Origin: Larix kaempferi
Taxonomy: Eukaryota; Streptophyta; Pinopsida; Pinales; Pinaceae
DNA: 64,000 nt
Direction: 5' to 3'
Assembly: GCA_027924585.1 (NCBI GenBank)
Contig: BSBM01000001.1
Span: forward strand, 55,632,501 to 55,696,500
The notes under the pieces were generated by a model. The model had not been told where the DNA came from, made no database searches, and saw nothing but the letters and a program-made list of their open reading frames with translations. This document shows, piece by piece, positions 34,645-45,480 of the stretch (position 1 is its first letter; every line of letters starts with the position of its first letter). A program made the position numbers and the translations under genes.

Positions 34645-34870
34645 GGCCGACATAATATTAAAGACAAACGTTATGTTAAAGAAAAATGTTACAACATCTC
34701 CCTCATACATGGCAATATTATTTATGGCCGACATAATATTAAATACAAACGTTATGTTAAAGACAAACGTTACAACATCTCCCTCATACATGGAAATATT
34801 ATTTATGGCCAACATCATATCGACAAACGTTACACAAATGTTACAATATCTCCCTCATACTGGGTTGTAT
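34645..34870. repeat. 81-bp tandem repeat (2.7 copies)
   Basis: Units start at 34645, 34726 and 34807 (ggccgacataatatt ... 'catctccctcatacatgg'). Several overlapping open frames are artefacts. Confidence 0.92.
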
Positions 34871-34899
34871 CTCAGCTCGGCACCCTTGGCTAAATGGCA

Positions 34900-37190
34900 A
34901 TATTATTTATGCCATTTAGCCTCTCGGTGCAATAACACAAAGAGGCTAAATGGAATATAGTGTCCAAAAAAATTCATGCTACAACAAATAATTACATATC
35001 AAAATCCTTGCCTATATTGGATCCTATTCATCAATAAAACCTTGTGCCCCCTCCTCTGGACTCTAGCCCTTGCCTCTACCTTGAATCTAGAAGTTGGTCC
35101 TCCAAGGACATTAGTCAACACCCTATAGTTTTGTTGTTAAGGTAATGAAAGAGGAGTTCAACAATAAGCACCACCAATGTGAAGGTACATAGAGAGGTTA
35201 AATTCCAATCCCATACCCTCATGCCTGATAGAATTTAGTGAAACTATGCAATCTTGAAATCTTGAAAACTGTTCAGTTTGTTGGATTCTGAATGGAATCT
35301 AAATTCTATTTTTTGCATATAAAGTCTAATGAGGTTGGATCCACTCTCAAACATCCTGAAAAAATAATGGTAATGTTAAAAATTTAAGAGAATGTCACTT
35401 TTACTTTAAGGATTTAATATTACCATTTAATATTACTTACTTTAATGTCACACGTACAAAACTGGTAGGATCCTACCAAACTCGTCTCTAGGCATCCCAA
35501 AAACAGGGGTACCCCTTATAAAACTGGTCCATGGGCTTCCCAAAAACAGGGGTACCCCATCCCCTTTGTAATCAAAGTCCCGAATCCATGAGAAATGTCT
35601 CAAGTACAAGTTTAGGGTATGTAAAGTTGTCGCAGGATACGTGGATACAGGGTATCAGGAAGTAGGTACCGGTATCCGATATAGGTATGCGTACCCTACC
35701 CCAGGTACGAGTATCCATGCTACTTATATTTAAACTGAATATTAATTAATCACAAGCCCACTCAAATTCTGAGTAAAGGGTAAAGACGTGCAGTCACACC
35801 AAGTCAGCTGCCCTTTCTTTTGTTCCTTGGATTTTTTTAATTTCATGTTTTCCACCTGACGCCTAATAAAGAAAGCAAATGAGTGACGAGAATAAAACCA
35901 ATGCCAAATAGAATATCTATAGGAAACCCTAGTACGATCTATAAGACCATATGAAAAATTACATTCAATTATTAACAATGCCAATGAAGACAATGTATCT
36001 TTCCTTGAAAAATTACATTCAGTTATTAGCAATGCCCATGAAGACATTGCATCTTCCCTTAAAGTAGGAAACAATACATTTTCTATCAAGGTATTGTTGG
36101 GATTATTTATAGAAAATAAAGGACTAATAGGACGCAAGGACTCCATGGATTTATACCTTTAATTGCTGCAATGCAAGGGAGCAATTTGTGAGAAAGTTGA
36201 GTGCAAGTGTCATTAGCATTGGTACTCAGTCTTCTCCTGGAATCATTAAATCTATCATGTTATCACATATGACATCTTTGGAGAAGTATTGCTCTGTTGT
36301 ATGGTTTATTTCCTGCAGCAACACATCTAAACATATCCTTTGGACGACTTGGGCAATTGCAGGTGGAATAGCTTGACCTCTTTTTTCTATGATTCTGTGT
36401 ACCATCTTAACCATTCTTACTTTTTCCTTTAGCAATACCATGATCCTCATCAGAATCCAAAATTATTCAGGCAGAGAAACCCACACTGTCATATTAACCT
36501 TTATCTCTATACTAATTTATAACATTACCAATATGATATGATGGCATGCTATAGATTTACAAATTAAGCTCACCTGCAATGACTTGTAGAGCATTGTTCG
36601 TAGCAGCTAGACTAGCGATGAGACCAAACCTGAGATGAACTTTCTGAATTCTTGTTTTAGATCTTCCATGTCATCGCCCGGGCTAAGACTCATCAGTTCT
36701 TTCAAGAGTGCACGAAATGCTATTTGTTCAGTAAAACAACTTATTAGGGTTACAGACCTTGAAAATGTAGAACAAATGAAACTCTGAAATACAAATTAAT
36801 ACATATGTGATGTGCATTTACGGATATATGTATTGTGTGGTTACATTTTTAGTTTCTTCTTGGACGTAAACGAGTTGATTGTCATTCCAGTTTGTCATAG
36901 AGCTCAGACTGTATTTCTCTATGTCCACAGTTATCTGCTCTTTCAGCTGTGGATCTTTAAGAAAACCTCCTATGAGGTCGTGCAACTTCTTCTGCAAGTT
37001 CCCAGTCAGCATAAGTATTCAATACTTCCCCATGAGCTCGTTGAGTGATTTGGGATACGAGGGAACAAATATCCTAGCATCATTTTGCAAAACCACCTTG
37101 CTTACTTCTGGGTCTGTTGATACGATCGTGAGGCTCCCAAAGAGGTGCGATTTAAATACCTTTCCATATATGTTCACATAAAAAACCAAG
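34900..37190 (-). pseudogene. CYP90-like cytochrome P450, copy A, 5' exons
   Basis: Minus-strand exons of a plant CYP90-type P450, a membrane-bound haem monooxygenase of the brassinosteroid branch. About 37185-36845: YGKVFKSHLFGS, FVPSYPKSLNELMGK, then a stop, TGNLQKKLHDLIGGFLK. About 36727-36584: AFRALLKELMSL, with a stop near 36620. About 36430-36157: MVKMVHRIIEKRGQ, NMIDLMIPGED* with the usual Ser codon now a stop, then LALQQLK before a gt donor. 35855-35767: VENMKLKKSKEQKKGQ, SLPFTQN. The rest (35560-34900) is intron, inverted relative to 20187-20770. The N-terminal anchor exon is not found upstream. The next exon (ITETLR) lies at 23057, beyond the insertions. At least three nonsense codons make it a pseudogene. 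Confidence 0.82.
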
Positions 37191-37911
37191 AGTTAGCACT
37201 TCATAAAAACAACACGACGAATCTGTCTCGATGTCTCATCTCCATTAAATGAAAATTCGTCTGTCATATACATTCAGGTTTTGCAGTGCAATGTAATAGT
37301 TTGTCATGTGTAGTTGTTTATCGATTAACTAAATCGCCCCATTTTTTACTGCATTGGCCAGAATTCGGCAAACACAATACAATTCGGTCTGTCTGCTATC
37401 CAAACTGTTGTCTTGACAATCTGTGTCGATTTAGAAACCATGAAAAATGTGCTAGATAGTAAAGGGGAAGAAGCAACAAATCGATGGTAGAGGGGAAGAA
37501 GCAACCCTTTCAATCAGGCAGTAGCAGATCTGGAACTTCCCCACTTGGATTAAAAAAACATAATGGTGGATTAGCAATTGACGTTTCAGTAGGATGTCCG
37601 CTCACAACAAATCTCTGCCATTTGATGTGTGTGTTAGAGGACTATTTTCTAAAGTATATGCCAAAACAGTGAATCCCACGGCCCATCCTTAATCAAGGAT
37701 TAAAAGACCGCAACCGTCCTCATGGTGCAATTTTGATTGTAGTCGCCTATCGGCGAACAAGATTGTGTGTGGCGGCTCCCTTATGTTATTGCTCATCGCT
37801 CCAACGGTCAATAAGCTCCCTTAAGTTGAGACTATATACAAAAATATTGTTTCAAATATTGTCATAATACCTCCTCTATGTAATAGTGATAGAATGCAAA
37901 TAGTTATGATA
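37191..37911. other. No recognisable gene
   Basis: Upstream side of P450 copy A, where a first exon and promoter would be expected. I see neither an anchor-encoding exon nor a clear promoter. Confidence 0.45.
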
Positions 37912-37983
37912 GGGAATAGTGGAATCAAACCACCAATCTATTGCATTATATAATGTAGATGCTCTACCATTGAGCTAGCACCC
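37912..37983 (-). tRNA. tRNA-like pseudogene with enlarged anticodon loop
   Basis: On the minus strand: A box tagctcaatggtagagca, a paired D arm gctc/gagc and a T arm ggtgg-tttgatt-ccact (B box with one change). The acceptor pairs only at its GGG/CCC end. The anticodon region is tcta, then a 12-base palindrome cattatataatg, then caataga, giving a loop several bases too long. It is probably a decayed tRNA gene or a SINE head; the isotype cannot be assigned. Confidence 0.5.
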
Positions 37984-38341
37984 TGCAACTTCATTTTCAA
38001 GAAAAAAAATTGTATTTTTTAGAGTTTTCTTAAAGCAATGAGTGCAAGAAGCATAATTCATATATATCTCAAAATCAATAGATAGTTCCATATGTTCTAT
38101 ATAAGAATTGGGATAAAGGAGGTAGGCTTGGTCAATGCCCTTGAAAGTGGTCAATCAGGCTAGGAATCGGGAGCTCTTCAATAGATGCCCAAGAATATAC
38201 CGTAGAGATAGTTTGCTTCATTTTAGTATATTTGGAGGATGAAATGTGTGCCCGGACAACTTTAATATATGCCCTAGATTGCTTTCATGACCTCTGCTTA
38301 AATTTTATTTTTAACCCAATAGACCGATTGATGTTTTGCAT

Positions 38342-38494
38342 AGGTTTTTCCCATCTGATTTCAGGAATAATGTTGATAAAGTTCATCTAGTGGAGCCTGC
38401 AACGACTTTGTTTGAGCAGAAAGCCAAAGTTCATAGGGAAATTGAGCCAGAGGGCATTCCTTATACATATGTCTATAGCAATTGTAGTAGATAG
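38342..38494 (+). pseudogene. Orphan exon of a PCBER/isoflavone-reductase-like gene
   Basis: After an AG acceptor (ttttgcatag) an open stretch of about 50 codons reads RFFPSDFRNNVDKVHLVEP, then FEQKAKVHREIEPEGIPYTY, ending at a stop after VYSNCSR. In NmrA-like NADPH reductases (phenylcoumaran benzylic ether reductase, pinoresinol-lariciresinol reductase, isoflavone reductase) the matching region has KRFFPSEFG, VEPAK, a catalytic Lys in the 'KA.IRR' helix and EGIPYTYVSSN. The Lys (EQKAKVHR) is present, while FG is replaced by FR. No neighbouring exon is found within 1 kb on either side, so this is a gene fragment. Such reductases are abundant in conifers and act in lignan metabolism. Confidence 0.72.
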
Positions 38495-39385
38495 ATTCTA
38501 AGTAGAGAGTAGATAACCTGAAAATTCAAATTGGGTTTCATCAAGCTACAAAATCACAAACAGACATTCTGATGACAGATTATGTACAATAACCTGCATA
38601 TATATGATGGGTTCACGAAGCCCATGGAAGAACTATATTAACTATCATTCACACCTAGTAAATCGAAATATTCCCTATAAGATTCTGAGGAAGTTTGATC
38701 CATTCTAATCGAAACATTCTTATCCACTCTGAAAACTTGTAAACTCTTCCATTTGTTAGATAAGTTTAGATCTACAAGTTCTCTAGACAACGGTCATTGA
38801 GAAATTTCAATCCTGCATGGTTTGAATTTGAGGTCAAACCACAAGTATTTAATTATCTATAGACTCAAAATATAGGCTTATCTATCTAACTGATTGGGTT
38901 TCTATTTGAGACAGAGAGACATGCATATTGAATTTTTATAGTGTCGCTTATTTCAATGGTCACATCGCTCCAGGAATGAGATTGCCTACTATCATGATGA
39001 TCACAAACCAATTTTTTTTATAAAATTTGATGGAAATCAACATTTGGATTGGAGTCTTTCAGTAGGATACGTAGACGTAAAGAAATCCTGAACAAGATGC
39101 AATTTACAGGGCCTTGAACAATAATATTGTTTTAAGATGGTTAAATCTATCAAGCAATTTAATAGTCAAAGTATTCAAATGGATCATGTCAAGGTTGTTA
39201 GCATGATTCTTGCACTTGTCCATAACCTTCTCAAGGAAAAGCAATGAGCTTCCCGAGCTATCTATGTGGGAGCACCAGATGTATTAAAAACATTAATTCA
39301 GAATAATGGAAGTAGCTGCTAGAGCCAACGATAAAGAAAAAGGATTTATTTTCAATTGCTTCTAAATAACATCAGACTATTAAAT
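38495..39385. other. No recognisable gene
   Basis: AT-rich DNA in which I looked for further reductase exons and found none. Confidence 0.45.
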
Positions 39386-39499
39386 TGTCAAATCCTTTTA
39401 AAGTTCCTGCTCCGAATTTAAGATGGAATGATTATTTGAAAATGTCAAATCCTTTTAAAGTTCCTGCTCCGAATTTAAGATGGAATGATTATTTGAAAA
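39386..39499. repeat. 57-bp exact-looking tandem duplication
   Basis: 39386-39442 and 39443-39499 repeat tgtcaaatccttttaaagtt onwards. The period is a multiple of three and both copies read MSNPFKVPAPNLRWNDYLK, with a continuation LGIGTNIIQTF. I do not recognise this as a protein family. Confidence 0.9.
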
Positions 39500-39639
39500 T
39501 TTTGGGAATTGGAACAAATATTATCCAAACTTTCTAGACATGACTCCACCAAATGGTGTAATGATATTTAATCAAGCGATCATTAGTAAATTAATTTTCC
39601 CAGGACTTCCAAACACTAGGCCAATTGGATTATATAAAG

Positions 39640-40740
39640 CTTCTTAAACATTGATGAATGCCTCTAGCTTAAATTGGAAATAGCACTCTTAGAGGGTTAT
39701 TATTTTGATAATGATGAGCATATTTTGAGAAAGCTTATGCGTATTATTTCTTCAGCAAAATCAAGCCTTGGAAAAACCCCCACGGGGAAAACCAGTTAGA
39801 GAGAGAGATATGTATTATTTCTTCAGCAAAATTAATGGAACAGCAGTACAGTGAAAATACAACTTATCTCCACATTAAATGCAACCCCAGACTGCCTCGA
39901 TTTCTATGCACAAAAGCTTCCTAGAAATGCGTGCTAAAGCTTCTCGGTTTCTGTGCAAATAATGACCTCGGTTTTAGTGTTGTACCCTTCTCAGTTTCTG
40001 TGCAAACACCCTTGAAATCTATGTTGTACTATTCCTCGATTTCTGTGCATAAATCAACCTCGAAATCCATGTACTGAAATGACTGTTGTACGGCCTGTAC
40101 GGACCATAAACTGTACCAGTCACTTCTAGAAAATCATGCAGACTGATAACCTCGATATCTGTGCTAGTTTATCTCGGGATCTGTGCCTTGGTTATATGTC
40201 TTGATTTCTGTGCCTCGAAATGCATGAAGCTGCCTCGAAAACAAAGCCCTGAATCTTCCTCGAACTAAGTGTAGAAAGTATTGCTGCTGTACAGTATCAC
40301 CTCGGGATTTTTGCACATAATTAATGCAACTCTCTAGAAATTTGTGCTGATAATAAATGCCAAGTCTTTGCCTTGATTTCTATGCCCAAATGGCTGCCTC
40401 GAAATGCATGCTGGTCTCCTTGCTCTTCTCTCTTGACTTCTCTTTCCAAAACTGCAAAAGTGTGCTCTCAAAATGCCTTTTTGTTCTAACCCTAAGTGAG
40501 TTTTTAATCCAACGGTGAAGAATGAGTCTGGTCCGATGGACAAGATTCAATGAGAGTGAAAAGTCACTTTTATTTAAATCACTTAACTACAAAATCACTC
40601 ACTCACTTAACTTTAGCAAAATGTGACTTTAATGTTATAAAGTCTCATTAATGACTATTAATGTGAGGGTCACCCCTTTTCCCCCTTCAAAGTGACATTA
40701 GGCTATTGTCACTTGGGGAACACTTCTCTAGGTACAAAAC
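39640..40740 (-). repeat. Probable Copia-2 3' LTR
   Basis: On the minus strand a purine tract (gaagggggaaaagggg near 40680) is followed by TGACCCTCAC, a TTTAAATAAAAG box near 40575, and near 39790 a 'ggttttccccgtgggg' block like the U5 of Copia-1. The limits are uncertain because there is no second copy. Confidence 0.4.
39895..40410. repeat. Dispersed short motif cluster (cctcgaaatctgtgc)
   Basis: About twenty variants of 'cctcgatttctgtgc' occur at irregular spacing over 500 bp inside the probable LTR. The motif is conserved but the spacing is not, unlike a normal tandem repeat. Confidence 0.7.
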
Positions 40741-40929
40741 TAACACCAGCAACATCAATTGAAGGAGCAAGGAGAGAGAGCATCATCAACAACATCAAGC
40801 TAATACATCTATAGATCATCAAAAGTTTTCTTCAACATCATCAACAACTGGAACAACTACTGGTAAATCTTCAATATCTTCAATATTGGAGCATCATCTT
40901 CTACAGTACTGATCCTTCATCTTCTGCAG

Positions 40930-41825
40930 CACTTGGTCACTCGGTTGTCTACAACAACAACAACATCAACATCAACATCTGTATCTTTTGATCAACAACA
41001 TCATCATCTTGATCTTTCGATCAACAACATTATCATCTTGATCTTTCGATCAACAACATTATCATAGCAGCATAACCTACAACACAAATATGATCCAATT
41101 ACGGGATGATCAATCCCTCTCACTTTAGGACATAATGCCAAGGATGATGCAATCTTGATCCAATTACGGGAAGATCAGTCCCTATCATTTTAGGACATAA
41201 TGCCAAGGATGATGCAATCCAACTACATTCTCGAGGATAGAAGTCTTTGGATCACTTTAGGACTAAGTTCCAAGGAAGATACACTACAACCACATTCTCA
41301 GGGATAGAAGTCTCTGGATCACTTTAGGACTAAGGTCCAAGGAAGATACATTCCAACTAGATTCTCGAGGACAGAAGTCTCTGGATCACTTTAGGACTAA
41401 GGTCCAAGGAAGATGCACTCCAACAACATTCTTGGGGAAAGAAGTATCCGGATCACTTTAGGACTAAGGTCCAAGTAATATACACTCCAACAAAATTCTC
41501 GAGGATAGAAGTCAACAGATCCTTTTATGACATGTGTCCACGGATGATACAATCCCACTGCAACATCGTCAACACCTTTCTCAGAGACAAGAGACTACGA
41601 ATCCTTTTATAATATGTGTCCAGGGATGATACAATCCCACTGTAACATCATCAACATCTTTCTCAGAGACAAGATTCCACGGATCCTTTTAGAATATGTG
41701 TCTAGGGATGATACAATCCCACTGCAACATCATCAACATCTTTCTCAGAGACAAGAATCTATGGATGATTTTAGGACATGTGTCCAGGGATGATACAATC
41801 CCACTGCAACATCATCAACATCAGC
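40930..41825 (-). repeat. Tandem arrays in the Copia-2 3' untranslated region
   Basis: Three blocks: 'gatcaacaacatYatcatcttgat' (about 40960-41060), a ~62-67-bp unit with 'ggatcactttaggactaaggtc' (about 41215-41500), and an ~80-bp unit with 'ccagggatgatacaatccc' (about 41500-41820). They lie between the RNase H end and the presumed LTR, the same position as the Copia-1 array. Confidence 0.88.
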
Positions 41826-41829
41826 ATTG

Positions 41830-43925
41830 CTCCCCCTTTCGAGGAAGGTCCTTTCGAACCACAGCAAGCTTGTCACAGAAGTGCTCAAAATTCACTCGAG
41901 ACAAAGGCTTAGTCAATACATCAACAACTTGCTCATCGGTGCTTAGATACTAGATCTTTATAGCTCCCTTCTATACCATATCCTGTATATAAAAATACAG
42001 GATTTCTATGTTCTTTGACTTGTCATGGAACTCTGGGTTCTCCGTCATCTTTATACAACCCTAGTTGTCACATACAATCACTGTGGCATCCAACTCCAGG
42101 TCAAATAGACCTGACATCAACTTCTGAAGCCATATGGCTTCACAACTAGCAGAACAAGCTACTATATACTCTACTTCAACTTTGTTGAGAGCAACACTGG
42201 ACTGCTTCTTGCTAAACCATGATATCATGGCAGATCCCAGACAATAACATCCACCTGAGGTGCTCTTCCTGCCTGAGACACTTCCAGACCAATATGCATT
42301 TGTATAACCATACAATTTATAGTCATGATCTCCAGCATAGTATATACCAAAGTCTATCGTACCTTTCAGGTACCTCATCACATGCTTTGCAGCTACCAAG
42401 TGAACATGTCTAGGCTCAACTAGATACTGACTTAGGGTGTTCACAGCAAAGCATGTATCTGGCTTGGTATTTTTCAGATACATCAATGACCCAATGATCT
42501 GTCTGTACTGAGTCACATCTACTAATTCTGATGATTCATCAGCTAACAACTTTAGGTTGGTATCCATGGGTGTGGCCATGGCTTTACATTCCAACATATC
42601 AAATCTCTTTAGGATTTCCACATCATACTTTCCCTAGTTGAGAAAGATTCCTTCTGGGCTTTGCCATACTTCAAGACCTAGAAAATAGTGCATCAATCCA
42701 AGGTCTTTCATCTCAAATTCTTCAGCGAGCTTCTTCTTGCACTGTACAATCTGTTTCTCATTTCCTATGAGAAATAGATCATCCACATACAACAATAATA
42801 TGGTAGGTTCATCATTCATAACCTTAAAGTAAAGGTTAGGGTCAGCTTTACTTTTGGTAAATCCCAAGCTCGTTAAGAAACTGTCAATCCTTATATACCA
42901 AGATCTAGGAGCTTGCTTCAATCCATACAGATCCTTTTTCAGCTTGCATACGTGAGTCTTTCTGTCTTCAACTTCAAATCCTTGTGGCTGCTCTACGTAC
43001 ACCTCTTCCTCAATCACACCATTTAGAAATTTTATCTTGACATGCATTTGGTATACGCTCCACTTCATCATGGATGCAAGTGCCATGATGGTTCTAATGG
43101 AGGCGTACCTTGCTAATGGTGCAAATGTCTCTTCATAATCAATTCCTTCTTTCTCAGAGAATCCTGTGGCCACAAACCTTGCCTTGTATTTCTCAATACT
43201 TCCATCAGCTACATGTTTTATCTTGTATATCCATTAGGAAGATACCACACCTTTTCCTTCTGGTTTGGGAACTATATCCCAAACATCATTCTTCATTATT
43301 TATTGGTATTCTTTCGTCATTGCTTCTACCCATTCTTTCTTTTGTATAGCTTCTTCATAGCTGGTGGGTTCTTGATCTAGAATATCACACATCAAAGCCA
43401 CATAATTGGAAAATGGATTTGGCTTCTTGCTTACTCTTATGGAGCCTTTTGGAGCTCCATACTTTTCTACTTCTTGTATAATTTCTCTTTCCCAAGCAGG
43501 CTTCCTTTTTCTTGATATATTCATAGTAGGGGGTTCTTGAGGTTCTAGAATATCATGGTCTTCTGGTGTTTCATTTTCAGGGGAGGGTGCAACTTCTACA
43601 TTTCTGAGAGGTATATCTTCTTCATACTGGCACTTTCTGGATCTCTTGAGAGCTGCTTCTTCATCAAATGTCACATCTCTACTAATATCCATGTGATGGA
43701 ATCCAGGAATGTATATCCTAAATGCTTTGGATTCTTCACAATATCCAACAAATATTCCCGTATTTCTTGAAGGGTCCAACTTGGTTCTCTTTTCTTTTGG
43801 GATGTGAACATATACTGGGAAACCAAATATCTTTAGGTGGCTTACCTTAGGCTTCTTCCCTGTGAACATCACTTATGGAGTCTTGAATAGTTGAACCATT
43901 TTCACTTGTTCTACGGAACAATTCT
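41830..43925 (-). pseudogene. Copia-2 integrase C-terminus, RT and RNase H
   Basis: Minus strand. Integrase tail: KKPKVSHLKIFGFPVYVHIP near 43840 and GIFVGYCEESKAFRIYIPG near 43750. RT: DYEETFAPLARYASIR near 43125, YGLKQAPRSWY near 42920, catalytic LLLYVDDLFLIG near 42790, MHYFLGLEVW near 42670. RNase H: KSTSGGCYCLGSAMISW near 42245 and VDVLTKPLSRVNFEHF near 41890, ending near 41832. Stops and frame changes near 43870, 43235, 42625 and 42060 and in the last 200 bp inactivate it. It is similar enough to Copia-1 to belong to the same lineage and is less decayed. Confidence 0.93.
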
Positions 43926-44345
43926 CATCATTCTTCATTTGTAGGTGATCATTTTACGATACTTCCTACAAGTCAAATTTTATAGAATGGTTAGAAACAT
44001 CTCATTGTTTCCAAATATATTCATAAAAACATAATTCATGCTATCTTAGCCAATGCCACAACATTCATCCATATCCCATATACGGTAACTTTCTAGATGC
44101 CTTCCATCTCTACCAAGTCATTATTAAGAGTGTGCACTACTCCCAATATGTTAGCAAAGAGGTTTCACTCTAGATAAGTAGCAATGGAATGTGGTATGGC
44201 ACCATAGGATACTTACCCATCACATGCATGAAACTGAAAACATCCTAACACATATCATAAATAAATGTGTATACAACTAGATACTATCATTTAAACAATG
44301 TGATAGAAATGACAATTCAAATACTTGTCTTTGTTTGTTTGGTAG
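43926..44345 (-). other. Copia-2 non-coding block (shared with Copia-1)
   Basis: Reverse complement of this block aligns with 16660-17030 in Copia-1 (see there). It sits between protease and the last part of integrase, so the integrase zinc and catalytic domains are missing here. Confidence 0.75.
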
Positions 44346-45465
44346 GATCTCTTTTGATCCTAGTCTCCTTGTAGGTATTACTAGAATGTTTGATGGTGAA
44401 CTCTACTCCATCATCAAGCTTGTATTTTTCTTCTCCTATGATCCTTTCTGAGGGAAGTCTTTTTCTTCTAAACTGGAGAGAGTCTTGTTCTGACATATCA
44501 TGTGCTTTGAAGCACCACTGTCACAAGAAATATTCTTCGATTTATTCCTTTGCTTGCTTCCTGGGAGGTTCTTCATCTTCTAATTCTTCTTCATCATCTT
44601 CGGCTAGGTGTGCATGATGTCTTTTGAGATTGTTCCCTTTCTTGTATCCTTCTTTCTTTAATGGACAATTTCTGGCAATGTGTCCTATCTTGTTATGATT
44701 GAAACACTAGAAAGAAGAGTAGTCTCTTCTTGAATTGTTTCCTCTTCTCCTTTGGAAATTCCTGGGAGGTTGAGACTCCTTGTGGATTTCCTTATTGAAG
44801 TTAGACTGGATTATTCTTCTCTTGGTATGGGTGGCTATGGATTGATCCTTATTTTTAATTAGAGCTTCTCTATTGGCTACTCCAGCCTCTACTTGGATGT
44901 AATCTTCCCATACAATGTCAAACTTCATGCTTTCCTTTCTAGCACACATGGTCTGGATGAATGAATCCCAAGGTCTAGTGAGATCATTAAGAGCAGTCAT
45001 AACTAGTTCATCTTCATCAAGGGAGTCTCCAATGGATTCTATTTTTTCATTGAACTAGGAGACTCTTGTGAAGTAGTCTTGGATAGATTCTCCTTGGCTC
45101 ATCTTAGTGCTCTTAAATTGAGCTCTCAAATTCATCTTCCTATTGATGTTCTTCCCTTCATACATTCTGGCTAGGGAATCATACATCTCCTTCTGGATAT
45201 TCTTGGATGACACTTGAGGGATCAAGTGGCCTTTGATAGAATCAATAATGATTCTCTTTTCCCTAATCAAGTCCTTCTTGTGCTTCTCTTTAGCTTCATC
45301 TTCTTCAGATTCTGCAACTTCATCCTTGATGTATTTGGCAAGATCATTCTCTTCAAGAATGAGGCCAATACTATATTTCCATGCTCTGAAATTATCTTTC
45401 CCTTCTAGCTTATGTATGCCCCATCCCTTTCCCCAGAACATAAATTTGAATTCCCCCGGTGCCAT
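44346..45465 (-). pseudogene. Copia-2 gag and protease
   Basis: Gag of the UBN2/copia type begins near 45465. It contains KLEGKDNFRAWKYSIGLIL (45410-45354), an Ala/Glu/Lys-rich helix, and ARMYEGKNINRKMNLRAQF near 45150. After an in-frame stop near 45052 the same frame goes on (LNDLTRPWDSFIQTM near 44990). A zinc knuckle near 44700 reads CFNHNKIGHIARNC, with His for the second Cys. Then comes an acidic stretch, LAEDDEEELEDEE. The protease active site CDSGASKHM lies near 44525 in another frame. Two stops plus the frame change mark decay. Confidence 0.9.
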
Positions 45466-45480
45466 TTGGAACTAGTTGGG

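Larger units (their letters stand above)
39640..45480 (-). mobile_element. Ty1/copia element Copia-2, minus strand
   Basis: Minus-strand copia element: gag (45465-44580), protease (about 44530), a non-coding block in place of most of integrase (44345-43926), integrase C-terminus, RT and RNase H (43925-41830), tandem arrays (41825-40930) and a probable 3' LTR (40740-39640). No matching 5' LTR is found above 45480, so the 5' side is truncated or replaced. The layout closely parallels Copia-1. Confidence 0.8.

Noticed and set aside
40930-41825. Repeat block considered as a CRISPR-like array
   Set aside because: This is plant nuclear DNA, spacers are not unique, and units are long tandem repeats.
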